From positions 1 through 28,625 of the IMG/VR virus record IMGVR_UViG_3300001596_000054: DNA of 28,625 bases; one strand, given 5' to 3'. The first letter of the stretch is position 1. Every line of letters starts with the position of its first letter. Origin of the DNA: a virus. Shown in pieces: positions 14,912 through 22,115 of the stretch. The position numbers and the translations under genes are program-made. Under the pieces are notes generated by a model. That model searched no databases. It saw only the letters and a program-made list of their open reading frames with translations, and was not told the origin of the DNA.

Positions 14912-16593
14912 CACTCACCCTCCTGTACCTCATACCAGCCTGCTGCTCGGGTTGCCACCAGGGCCTGCTGCATCACCTCAGCAAATTGTTCTGAGTCCAG
15001 ATCGGGGTAGAGCCGATCCAATCGCTCAACAAATTCCGATAGCGATTTAGAGTCTCGTAACTCAGCACGAACCCGATCCAGCCAGCCCTGAATCTGCGGC
15101 CCTAGCTGCCGCTGCAGGCGACGGCGATAAACCTCTGCCGTCGATTCCTCCTGCTCTGCAAAATTGGCAAAATCCGGTAGCTGAAACCCGATTTTGGGCG
15201 GTGCATTAACCTCGCCTCCCAGAATCGCCGCCGCATCGCCAGGGGACATATCAGGAAATGCAAGGCGCAGGATCCCCTCAGCCGCCGATGGCGATAATGA
15301 CCCTGCTGCCACCGCCTTAGCCAGATCCACCAGGTCTCTGATGGAACTGGGATGGATGAATGCAGCGCCGTCCTCGCTGAAATTGATGCCTATGCCCCTG
15401 GGAGTAGCGGGCTGTGGCTCCACTGCCTCGTAGCCCTCGCCGTACTCTGCTTGCATCGACTCTGGAGTGCGACGATATCCCATATCAAACAAAATTTTGT
15501 CCTTCTCTGCCTGTGCCTTTAGGTTGGTCTCAGCCACACGATGGCTGACTTTCGGGCAGGCTGCCCCCGGATAGTTCAGGGCGCATAGAGGGCTAACGAC
15601 TCTATCGATGAAGGATTCGTCAATCAATCGACTATCCGCCTGCACCAGATCCTGGCGTACGCTGAGATGAACCTTAGATTGAGATAGGGACGCCCCCGCA
15701 TCCGTAGTCAGGGTTTGCCCCACAGTGACCTTGCTGATAGCCAGATCCATGCGGGTTGCCAGCGCATCATAATCGGCAGTGCCGTTCCGCGCTGCCTCCA
15801 ACAGCTCAACCATCATGCCTTCAGGGATGATAATTCCAGCATCGGTCTGGATGGCTGCCAATGCCTCCAACAGTTTAGCCCGTTCCGGATCGGTCGCATT
15901 TCGGTCGTACTTGCCGACAGCAGTGGGCTGGCCAAATTTCTCCAAAAAAGTAAGCCAGAACTTGATGTCGTTGCGCTTGAAAAACGTTGGCCAGTATAGG
16001 GCCGACCCAAACCCAGAGCCAAATGGGTCGTCATCGTTATCCCCGCCGACCGTGGTGACCCAGAATTTATTCGGGTACATCTCCTCAACTGGTTCCCCCT
16101 GCCAGTTGGAGCGAGTCCGCAACCGCAGCCGCCCCTGTTGATCGAACGTAAACCGTCGCGGCTTCTTGGTTTTGATGTTGTCTGCAAACACATGTCGGCC
16201 ATCGTTCGCGAACAATAGCTCGGCAACAGAAAACCCGTACAACCGGCAGAATAATTTTTTGTCAACCAGGTTAGCCCATCGCAAATGATCGATTTGCTCG
16301 CGGATAAAGTCCGCCGCCATTCGATCGATTTTGCGTTTCCCTCCAGGGGTTACCTCGGTTTCGCGGGAAGTTAGCGCCAGCCGCCGCTGTTCAAATGTTG
16401 AAGCGACTTGAGGATCCTCTAGCAATTTTTCGTAGATGCGATAGTCATATCCCTTGTATCGCAGGATCCGATCCTGGGGATAGCGAATCTCCCCAATCCA
16501 GTCCGCTGTGATGTCTCTGCCATCGCGACTGGTGGCAATCTCCCGATTCAGGAGAGGCCGCTTAATTGGTTCGCCACGGTGGTTTAGGAGCAT
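14911..16593 (-). CDS. Portal protein, DUF935 (Mu gp29-like)
   Basis: The 560-residue portal forms the ring through which DNA enters and leaves the head. Recognised blocks are YEKLLEDPQVASTFEQRRLAL (about residues 52-75), DNDDDPFGSGFGSALYWPTFFKRNDIKFWLTFLEKFGQPTAVGKY (about 185-230), IIIPEGMMVELLEA (about 255) and VTVGQTLTTDAGASLSQSKVH (about 290-312). The C-terminal block DRLYPDLDSEQFAEVMQQALVATRAAGWYE also matches the Mu protein. The ATG at 16593 (MLLNHRGEPIKRP) aligns with the start of Mu gp29 (ILDISGQPF region). A GTG at 16635 would add 14 residues and overlap the previous gene by 37 bases. Confidence 0.93.
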   Translation of the reverse strand: MLLNHRGEPIKRPLLNREIATSRDGRDITADWIGEIRYPQDRILRYKGYDYRIYEKLLEDPQVASTFEQRRLALTSRETEVTPGGKRKIDRMAADFIREQIDHLRWANLVDKKLFCRLYGFSVAELLFANDGRHVFADNIKTKKPRRFTFDQQGRLRLRTRSNWQGEPVEEMYPNKFWVTTVGGDNDDDPFGSGFGSALYWPTFFKRNDIKFWLTFLEKFGQPTAVGKYDRNATDPERAKLLEALAAIQTDAGIIIPEGMMVELLEAARNGTADYDALATRMDLAISKVTVGQTLTTDAGASLSQSKVHLSVRQDLVQADSRLIDESFIDRVVSPLCALNYPGAACPKVSHRVAETNLKAQAEKDKILFDMGYRRTPESMQAEYGEGYEAVEPQPATPRGIGINFSEDGAAFIHPSSIRDLVDLAKAVAAGSLSPSAAEGILRLAFPDMSPGDAAAILGGEVNAPPKIGFQLPDFANFAEQEESTAEVYRRRLQRQLGPQIQGWLDRVRAELRDSKSLSEFVERLDRLYPDLDSEQFAEVMQQALVATRAAGWYEVQEGE

Positions 16594-16598
16594 GTTAT

Positions 16599-17171
16599 TT
16601 ACCGGATTCCGAACTGATCGCGCAGTGTCTCCCACTCTGTAATCTCATCCGCGCTAAGCGGACTGCCTGCCGCCGCCAGTTCCGCGATCAGGTCAGCCTG
16701 ATACGTATCGATCGCTTGCAAGTCGCCTGTTGTGGTCAGAGCAGAGGTCAAAAAATTAAGCGGCTGGGCTACGGCCACAACTGTCTTCGACATGTTGTAT
16801 GCCGTAGTGAACACAGGTGACTGCTTTGCCGCTGCCAGGAACCCTGCAAAATCTGCGACAGGCCCTGACGGTTCAGCAGCATCGGGCTGTTGCATAGTTG
16901 CCCACGCCTCCACAATCTGCGGCAGGTGCTGCAACACCAGATCGCGCCCTGTCCAGTCAGGCAACGCCGCCCGCTGGTTCCCCGTGGCGTCAACCTGGTA
17001 ATGACGACTGGGTGTCCAGTATTCCTGGACTCCTGGTTCTGGCCAGTTTAATGGGGCCAGGGCAGGGATCTCCTGCAGGATTGCCACCAGAGACGCTAGC
17101 GGCAGCGTTACCGAAAGGTCTTCGCTAACCAGCACACAGGTGCTGTCGCTGGAGACCACTAATACGATCAT
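16599..17171 (-). CDS. Hypothetical partner of the tail collar protein
   Basis: This 190-residue protein was not recognised. It starts by ATGA overlap with the collar protein gene, so the two are translationally coupled. The middle has a Pro/Ala-rich linker, and the C-terminal 60 residues are helical with DTYQADLIAELAAAGSPLSADEITEWETLRDQFGI. Small proteins coded directly after collar or fibre proteins are often fibre assembly chaperones, which is a reasonable guess here. No membrane segment or signal is seen. It lies between terminase and portal, where Mu has no extra gene. Confidence 0.65.
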   Translation of the reverse strand: MIVLVVSSDSTCVLVSEDLSVTLPLASLVAILQEIPALAPLNWPEPGVQEYWTPSRHYQVDATGNQRAALPDWTGRDLVLQHLPQIVEAWATMQQPDAAEPSGPVADFAGFLAAAKQSPVFTTAYNMSKTVVAVAQPLNFLTSALTTTGDLQAIDTYQADLIAELAAAGSPLSADEITEWETLRDQFGIR

Positions 17172-17995
17172 GCCTGTACCCCCATTGAGACAACTTGCGA
17201 GGCGACGAAATAGGGCGGTCTATTTTCGTGCGGCAATCCTCCACCCGCTACATTTGTGCTGGTTGCCTGTCCAGCAAACGGTGATGTACCTCGGAGGCTA
17301 TACGGCCCAGCATGGGTAATAGCCCCGGAATTGGGGATGCTGTGGCTGTGAGGTGGGATCTCGGCCTCCGTCAAAGTGACCTGCTCAATACCGCCTGTCC
17401 CGCCGACAGGGTATACCTCCAATCCATTGCTAGTGTCTGGATTTGCGGCCACTAGCACCCGTCCTCCTGGATCGGGTAACTGCAGCAATTTACCTGCGGC
17501 CCAATCGGTAGCGGCACTGGCACCGCGCCCACCGACAATGTTGTAGTGCAGCCACCAGAGCAGATACAACTGCTGGAATCGATCGTCAGCGATATCGGCA
17601 CCTGCTGCACCATCAGGCCCAACCCGGCTTCCGTCCGGAACCACATACAACCAGCCATTCCAAGCAAACGGGTTTGTGGTAACAGGTAGCGAGTACCAGA
17701 CCATTTCGCCGATCGGATGAGGGGCTGTTGCCGAGCCGCCGCCCATGACTGACCCTAACCGCGCCATCAGGCCCACTCGCAGCAGGTCGGGCCGCTGCAT
17801 CAAATCCGCTGGAGCCGTGCCCAGCAGCGTCACCAGTTCATTGTTAATGTCTGCTTGGGTTGGCATAGTCCCTCCTGCCAGTTCCACCAATCGGATCAGT
17901 TGCCCTAGCTCTAATAGATCAGGCCGCTGCATCAAATCCGCTGGAGCCGTGCCCAGCAGCGCTGTTAGGTTCGCTAACACCTCGGACTGCAACAT
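17168..17995 (-). CDS. Phage tail collar domain protein (fibre or receptor-binding)
   Basis: The 275-residue product ends in a tail collar domain: KLLQLPDPGGRVLVAA (169-184), TEAEIPPHSHSI (209-220, with the HxH pair H216/H218) and LPHENRPPYFVASQVV (254-269). Similar domains form the tip of short or side tail fibres and often bind metal through the His pair. The first 85 residues hold two copies, 44 residues apart, of a unit containing LLGTAPADLMQRPDLL, encoded by a 40-bp exact DNA repeat. The start is placed at 17995, where TGATG overlaps the terminase stop and GGGGGTGG lies just upstream. A fibre-type gene between terminase and portal is unusual for a Mu-like map. Confidence 0.82.
   Translation of the reverse strand: MLQSEVLANLTALLGTAPADLMQRPDLLELGQLIRLVELAGGTMPTQADINNELVTLLGTAPADLMQRPDLLRVGLMARLGSVMGGGSATAPHPIGEMVWYSLPVTTNPFAWNGWLYVVPDGSRVGPDGAAGADIADDRFQQLYLLWWLHYNIVGGRGASAATDWAAGKLLQLPDPGGRVLVAANPDTSNGLEVYPVGGTGGIEQVTLTEAEIPPHSHSIPNSGAITHAGPYSLRGTSPFAGQATSTNVAGGGLPHENRPPYFVASQVVSMGVQA
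17790..17961. repeat. Two 40-bp exact direct repeats (17790-17829 and 17922-17961)
   Basis: The two copies are identical over 40 bases and 132 bases apart (44 codons). They encode the repeated LLGTAPADLMQRPDLL segment of the collar protein, so the duplication is in frame. The exact identity suggests a recent event or ongoing exchange. Confidence 0.92.
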
Positions 17996-19593
17996 CAGTT
18001 CCACCCCCGCCAATCAATGCTCCTACCCACCGAGCCAAACCCGGCCCCATTCCCATTACGGAATTCCGTAATGGGATCTCGATCGTCAGCAAATGATTGC
18101 AGGCTCGCACGGGGTTGTCCCAGGGCCTGGAACTCGATCGGCGATCCCTCCTGGCAACTTGCATACCACATCAGCAGGCCAGCCACGGCACCATCTCCAT
18201 GCCGCTTCTCGCCATCCGCACCCTTGATTTTCGTCTCTGGCAATTTTGGGATGCCACTAATTTGCTCTACCAAACGGTGGTCGGCTTTCAAATCGGCATC
18301 AGCAGGCAGAACGACTTTTCCATCTTGCAGGCCAGTTTTGTAACGGGGGAACCACTCTCCATAAAAAGGATTTGATAACGCGATCTGAGAAATATAAGCG
18401 ATGCCACATTTCTGCATTGCCCGCTCTGCCTGGTATTGCCCATTCCCACGGGAGTCTAAAGCCCCGTGGGTGAACCGTGGCAGACCATCAATCAGCGCAA
18501 ACAGCACCTGCTCTTGTTGCTGGAACGGCACGTTGCGTAACTCCAACCCAAAGGGGCAGAAGCGCCGTAGATCGGGAAGCTCTTGAGCGGGCAGGATATA
18601 GGATAGATCGCCAGAGCGAGCAAAGTCCTGTCCGAAAAAGCTGCGTAGATTTGGGTTCAGCTGCAATAGTAATGGATGCAGCCATTCCTCGATCCAAGCT
18701 TGTGTGGTCAGCTGGCGGCGGCGGTCGGGCAGTGTAGCAAACTCATCCTCGTAGGACAAACGCAACACTGGCAATCCCTGCTCCATGCAGCTCTCGATCA
18801 AAACGCCAGATAAATAAGCCCCGCCACTCTTTTTGGGAATGCACAGCAGTTCTTCCTCGGCATCCTCACCGAATAAATTAAAGATTTCCTGCCGCCAGAT
18901 TGCTTCTGCCTCCAAACTCCAGGGCCGCTTCCAATGCAAGCACATCCGCCGATACAACCCCTCTGCTAGTGCATTTTCGAAGGTGATGAAGTGCCGCGAA
19001 TAAGGTAGTTTGCCTTCCAGAACTTCTTGCTCAAGATCGTAGTAGGCATTGTCCATGCCGTTGTATGTCGTGATGATATTGATCCGACCGCCCCATATCA
19101 TCAGAGCTTTGGCCGCTTTCAGCAGTGCGAATAGGTCGTCATGGAACGCTGCCTCATCAATCACCACCCGCCCCTGGCGACTGCGAAAATTGCGCGGACT
19201 GCTACTCAGAGCTTCAATTCGATGGCCGGAATTAAAATATATTCGAAAGATGAGGATACTTTTTGACTCATCCCCATCTCGAAAGATTTCTTCGGATTCA
19301 TCGATTTCAGATGCAGTCAGTTGATATGCCTTTGCCCAATCAGCAGCATCTGAGATAAAGCCGCGCGCCATGTCTTTATCGTACCCGATGTAGTAGGTAC
19401 TTTCTCCCTCTCGTTCGGCAGCACTCAAGGCACAATCACTCGCCTCGGCCCAGGACAAACCAATGCGGCGTGACTTAGTGCATAACTTCACCTTGCTGCG
19501 ATCGGCAATCCATCGCTGCTGATAGGGCAACAGCAAACCAGGCACGTCTTCGGGTGCCAGGGTGGAGGCTCTCAGGGTAAACCGATCGTTCAT
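17995..19593 (-). CDS. Terminase large subunit (Mu gp28-like)
   Basis: The large terminase packages DNA into the head and cuts it. The 532-residue protein has a Walker A-like segment CTKSRRIGLSWAEA (38-51), Walker B RVVIDEAAF (142-150, D146/E147) and a coupling motif TTYNG (175-179), followed by PYSRHFITFENALAEGL. The C-terminal nuclease half has FFGQDFARSGDLSYI and THGALDSRGNGQYQAE, typical of the Mu-like group. The start overlaps the small subunit stop by ATGA. A 26-bp perfect palindrome sits at residues 506-514, near the C-terminus, and may be an insertion. A hairpin at 18445-18470 falls on the conserved HGALDSRGNG codons. Confidence 0.93.
   Translation of the reverse strand: MNDRFTLRASTLAPEDVPGLLLPYQQRWIADRSKVKLCTKSRRIGLSWAEASDCALSAAEREGESTYYIGYDKDMARGFISDAADWAKAYQLTASEIDESEEIFRDGDESKSILIFRIYFNSGHRIEALSSSPRNFRSRQGRVVIDEAAFHDDLFALLKAAKALMIWGGRINIITTYNGMDNAYYDLEQEVLEGKLPYSRHFITFENALAEGLYRRMCLHWKRPWSLEAEAIWRQEIFNLFGEDAEEELLCIPKKSGGAYLSGVLIESCMEQGLPVLRLSYEDEFATLPDRRRQLTTQAWIEEWLHPLLLQLNPNLRSFFGQDFARSGDLSYILPAQELPDLRRFCPFGLELRNVPFQQQEQVLFALIDGLPRFTHGALDSRGNGQYQAERAMQKCGIAYISQIALSNPFYGEWFPRYKTGLQDGKVVLPADADLKADHRLVEQISGIPKLPETKIKGADGEKRHGDGAVAGLLMWYASCQEGSPIEFQALGQPRASLQSFADDRDPITEFRNGNGAGFGSVGRSIDWRGWN
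18051..18076. repeat. 26-bp perfect palindrome near the end of the terminase gene
   Basis: TCCCATTACGGAA (18051-18063) is followed by its exact reverse complement (18064-18076). It is in frame and encodes DPITEFRNG in the terminase C-terminal tail. It lies about 55 bases before the start of the collar gene. Confidence 0.95.
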
Positions 19594-20117
19594 AGTGGGA
19601 TCCCTAAAATCTCTGCACGGATGCTAGCAGCCAATTCTGGCGATAAACCTTTTTGCCCCTGCAACTGCCGATCGACTGCCGCTGCTGCTGCTGCCGCCCT
19701 TTCTCGTATTTCTTGCTGATATTTTCGGTTCGATAGATCTGCTCGCGACACATCTGCAGCGGCCCGCGCTAACCGACTCAGCACGGAACCGCTTAATTCA
19801 TCCTGGGATAGACCCACAACCGCGCTAAAAATTTTGGACTGCATCAGCCGCAGAAGGGACTCTGCCATCACGCCCTCATCGTCGGGACTGGATTGGACAA
19901 TCGCTTGGGCCTGTTTCGTCGCGATATGGAGGCCCTCAAGACTACTCTGGAAATCCGATCCATAACGATGCAGTGACGATTTCGAAATTTTATAGCCTTG
20001 CGATTCCAGCCATTCTGCCAACCCAACGTAGTTGGAAAAGGCCGATCCCACCAGGCGATCTTCCAACTGTTCCCGAACATCTTCAGGCAGGCCCAAAACC
20101 GCCGATCGTCTTACCAC
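19590..20117 (-). CDS. Terminase small subunit (Mu gp27-like, DUF3486)
   Basis: The 175-residue protein matches the DUF3486 family. It has VLGLPEDVREQLEDRLVGSAFSNYVGLAEWLESQGYKISKSSLHRYGSDF in the first 60 residues, a DNA-binding type helical start, and ends with an Ala-rich helical part. In Mu-like phages this is the proposed small terminase that recognises the phage end. It starts at a GTG at 20117 with GGAGGT seven bases upstream, right after the stop of the previous gene, and overlaps the large subunit by ATGA. Confidence 0.92.
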   Translation of the reverse strand: MVRRSAVLGLPEDVREQLEDRLVGSAFSNYVGLAEWLESQGYKISKSSLHRYGSDFQSSLEGLHIATKQAQAIVQSSPDDEGVMAESLLRLMQSKIFSAVVGLSQDELSGSVLSRLARAAADVSRADLSNRKYQQEIRERAAAAAAAVDRQLQGQKGLSPELAASIRAEILGIPL

Positions 20118-20120
20118 AAC

Positions 20121-20444
20121 CTAACCTCCACGCGCAGGCCGCTGGATTCCGACCGGGCAATCAACCGCATATTCCACTACATCAGTTCCAGCTGCGAGGA
20201 TATAACCGCAATAGGAGCCGTCTTCATGTTTTCTCAACTCGATCAGTTTTTTGCCATCCAGGTATTCGAGATATTTTCGGACGTCCTGCAGCGAGCAACT
20301 CGTATCGACCGACTGCAAAACCCTCACCAGCAGGGCATCGGCAACCCCTGTTGTACGTCCAACATCCACCGCCTGTAGAGTATGCCAGCGGTTTTGTTCC
20401 CGACGCGCGGTCTCCAATATCTGGGCAGCAACCACTTCATCCAT
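20121..20444 (-). CDS. Mu gp26-like winged-helix protein
   Basis: The 107-residue product resembles the Mu gp26 / VpaChn25_0724 family. It has a winged-helix arrangement (helix TTGVADALLVRVLQSVD, helix SLQDVRKYLEYLDGKKLIEL, then a wing strand YCGYILAAGTDVVEY) and the typical ending GIQRP near residue 103. The role in Mu is not defined. It lies between the first late gene and the small terminase, the same order as Mu gp25-gp26-gp27. The start overlaps the previous gene by 8 bases. Confidence 0.85.
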   Translation of the reverse strand: MDEVVAAQILETARREQNRWHTLQAVDVGRTTGVADALLVRVLQSVDTSCSLQDVRKYLEYLDGKKLIELRKHEDGSYCGYILAAGTDVVEYAVDCPVGIQRPARGG

Positions 20445-20781
20445 TCCTCATACCCTCAAACAAACGATCGATCTTGGTATTCAAGCCCTTGAGATCGCCT
20501 CCAACTTGTAGCGAGAGGTGATCGATTTTAGTATTGAGCGTCGCGATTTCGCGAATGAAATCTTCCTTGGGAACGTAATTTTCTGCCATATGAGTTTTGA
20601 TCTGAGAAACCGTGTGGGCTAAATCGTTCAGTTCTCTATCGATTCGATCGAGTCTTACATCGTCTCTCTGCTGCTGATAATTTTTCGCAGCGATTAGCTG
20701 ACGTACCAACAGGGCCAGCCAGGTCATCAACGCAGAGGCAATTAATCCAACAATCGTTTCAACGCTCACCGCACAAGACAC
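20437..20781 (-). CDS. Membrane-anchored coiled-coil protein, first late gene (gp25-like)
   Basis: The 114-residue protein has one predicted membrane helix near the N-terminus (about residues 8-28, VGLIASALMTWLALLVRQLIAA). A long charged coiled coil follows, to about residue 100, with heptad-like RLDRIDRELNDLAHTVSQIK. This fits the DUF2730 / Mu gp25 group at this position; a holin or spanin role is possible but not shown. No endolysin gene is next to it. The start is uncertain: GTG at 20781 (used here) or GTG at 20769, neither with a strong ribosome-binding site. It is the first gene after the putative late promoter. Confidence 0.72.
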   Translation of the reverse strand: MSCAVSVETIVGLIASALMTWLALLVRQLIAAKNYQQQRDDVRLDRIDRELNDLAHTVSQIKTHMAENYVPKEDFIREIATLNTKIDHLSLQVGGDLKGLNTKIDRLFEGMRNG

Positions 20782-20797
20782 AAGGGGGTACGCCTTG

Positions 20798-20841
20798 ATT
20801 ATTGCCCGCGACCCCGCCGTTCTCAGACCAGACGCTAAACA
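20798..20841 (-). promoter_or_regulatory. Putative activator-dependent late promoter upstream of the first late gene
   Basis: The 23-base element at 20819-20841 matches 13488-13510 with one mismatch. Its minus-strand core TGTTTAGCGTCTGGTCTGA overlaps the stop codon of the Mor-like gene. Twenty bases downstream is AATAAT (20798-20803), five of six bases of a -10 box, and there is no good -35 box, as expected of activator-dependent promoters. The late gene start follows within 17-30 bases. Mu has the C-activated promoter Plys here. Confidence 0.65.
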
Positions 20842-21284
20842 GTTTTTTGTGCCACCTGGCAGATCCGCCCCGGACTAACCCGATACTGCTCTACCAGTTC
20901 AACAACGGAGCAACGTAAATAATCGCGTCGAATCTGCGCGTCGCGCTGCCGCCGCTGCCGCCGCTGTGCCAGTGTTTCGCGGCTGCATACTCGCACATAC
21001 TGACCCGGCAACAGTAACCGGATCCGCTCCGCCATATCTGTTCCCACAGCTTCTACCAACCGTATGGACACCCGTCGCTCTGGAGTGCAATATAGCCGCC
21101 GCTCCCTTGATGTCGTCGCCGTGCCGATGGTATCGCACAACTGCAGTGCCACATCAACACCAATCACATCAGCAATCAGGCGCAGGTTGCCGCGAAAATC
21201 CTGCACCTCATAACTATCAGGCTGCTGTGGTTTCGTCTGCTGCGACCTGTTCTTCTGCTGTGGTTTCGTCTGCTGCGGTTTCAT
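20835..21284 (-). CDS. Mor/C-type transcription activator of late genes
   Basis: The 149-residue product resembles Mor and C of Mu. It has a dimerisation-like part LRLIADVIGVDVALQLCDTIG (34-54) with RLYCTPERR, and a C-terminal helix-turn-helix AQIRRDYLRCSVVELVEQYRVSPGRICQVAQK (116-147). Such proteins bind upstream of late promoters and recruit RNA polymerase. It is the last early gene, and its stop codon lies in the repeated element suggested as its binding site. The first 22 residues are repeats of KPQQ/NRSQQ from the tandem DNA repeat shared with the upstream gene. The two genes overlap by 68 bases. Only one such activator is seen, so it may do the work of both Mor and C. Confidence 0.8.
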   Translation of the reverse strand: MKPQQTKPQQKNRSQQTKPQQPDSYEVQDFRGNLRLIADVIGVDVALQLCDTIGTATTSRERRLYCTPERRVSIRLVEAVGTDMAERIRLLLPGQYVRVCSRETLAQRRQRRQRDAQIRRDYLRCSVVELVEQYRVSPGRICQVAQKTV

Positions 21285-21705
21285 CTACTGCGACCTGTTC
21301 TTCTGCTGCGGTCTTCTTTTCCTGATACTGCACCAGTTCCTCCAACTGGCGTTTAAAATCTACCAATTGATACTCGGTGAGCTGCTGTGTTGAGGTTTTG
21401 CCGCCGAAACGGTTGGACATCAGCGTATCGAACTGTTTGTCTGTCCATCCCACATCTCTCAGCTGTTTGCGATATACGCCAATCGCGGCCAATGTATCGG
21501 CGTGGTCTGTGACATCATATTTCGTACCACCTTCACGAAACTGATCGAGCCATTGTTTTAGATCCTTACCCCGCTGTTCGATATCTGCCATCTCTGCCAA
21601 CATCCCCTCGCGCTTCACTGTCCGATAAAATTCCCGCAGCTCTGCCAGCAGTTGCTCGGTTCGCTGTTCAATTGCTTTCCTGGCAATAGTCAACGGGTCA
21701 GCCAT
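21217..21705 (-). CDS. Hypothetical early protein with repetitive acidic tail
   Basis: I do not recognise this 162-residue protein with certainty. The N-terminal half is helical and charged (RKAIEQRTEQLLAELREFYRTV). Residues 85-130 contain GWTDKQFDTLMSNRFGGKTSTQQLTEYQLVDFKRQLEELV, similar in pattern to a short module found in cyanobacterial and phage recombination or replication proteins (G-W-t-...-fGk.s...Lt..ql..f...L). The last 30 residues are acidic repeats, EEQVAVDETAADETTAEEQVAADETTAA, from the same tandem DNA repeat that encodes the start of the Mor-like protein in another frame. It overlaps GemA by 16 bases. Confidence 0.7.
   Translation of the reverse strand: MADPLTIARKAIEQRTEQLLAELREFYRTVKREGMLAEMADIEQRGKDLKQWLDQFREGGTKYDVTDHADTLAAIGVYRKQLRDVGWTDKQFDTLMSNRFGGKTSTQQLTEYQLVDFKRQLEELVQYQEKKTAAEEQVAVDETAADETTAEEQVAADETTAA
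21223..21303. repeat. Tandem repeat read in two frames
   Basis: One 33-base unit (21223-21255) is followed by a 48-base unit (21256-21303) that repeats it with an inserted 15-base sub-unit; a partial copy follows. All unit lengths are multiples of three. On the minus strand one frame gives the acidic EEQVA/DETTA tail of the 162-residue protein. A second frame gives the basic KPQQ-type start of the Mor-like protein. Confidence 0.88.
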
Positions 21706-22115
21706 TTTTTCAACATCTCAATCGCTTGACTCTTCTGCGATACAGATAACCATTCCACCCGCTGCACCTTGAACTGGCGATGCACCCAGGCATTCAGGTC
21801 GGCGTTGTCGTTAGACAGTTTGCCGACCCGATGCAGTTCGTTCCATAGCGCCACGATTTTATCGACCTGGTTTTTGGGTTGGGGCCGCGAGTTGTTGGAG
21901 ACACAGCCCTGTGCTTTAAACCAGTCCAGCACCCGTCCTAGTTCCGCGTCGCTGCAGTCGGCGGCGGAGGTTTTGCCTACCTGCTGCTGCAGCATTGCCC
22001 GGTAGTCGGCATCCTCCCAGTCCAGTTGTCCCTTGAAAATGTGGATTAGTGCCAACATCCGCTTCCGGATCTGGGAGGATTTCGATTTAGCTCTAGTCTT
22101 GGGTTTGGCCGTCAT
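21690..22115 (-). CDS. GemA-like regulatory protein (Mu gp16, DUF1018)
   Basis: The 141-residue protein has the DUF1018 / GemA pattern: IRKRMLALIHIFKGQLDWEDADYRAMLQQQVGKTSAADCSDAELGRVLDWFKAQGC (about residues 16-72), then KIVALWNELHRVGKL and a C-terminal EWLSVSQKSQAIEMLKKWL. In Mu GemA affects host gene expression and DNA supercoiling. The start is placed at the ATG at 22115, which overlaps the methyltransferase stop by ATGA; a longer reading to 22172 would lie inside that gene. It is located near the Mor-like gene, as in Mu. Confidence 0.92.
   Translation of the reverse strand: MTAKPKTRAKSKSSQIRKRMLALIHIFKGQLDWEDADYRAMLQQQVGKTSAADCSDAELGRVLDWFKAQGCVSNNSRPQPKNQVDKIVALWNELHRVGKLSNDNADLNAWVHRQFKVQRVEWLSVSQKSQAIEMLKKWLTR

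Noticed and set aside
17086-17098. ACCAG-AGACGCTA, partly like the late promoter element
   Set aside because: It is a partial match within a coding region and lacks the tandem GTCTG repeat; likely chance.
18445-18470. Hairpin with 8-bp arms CCCACGGG / CCCGTGGG in the terminase gene, reminiscent of IS200/IS605 ends
   Set aside because: It falls on codons for the conserved HGALDSRGNG motif of this terminase group, and no transposase or element boundary is near.
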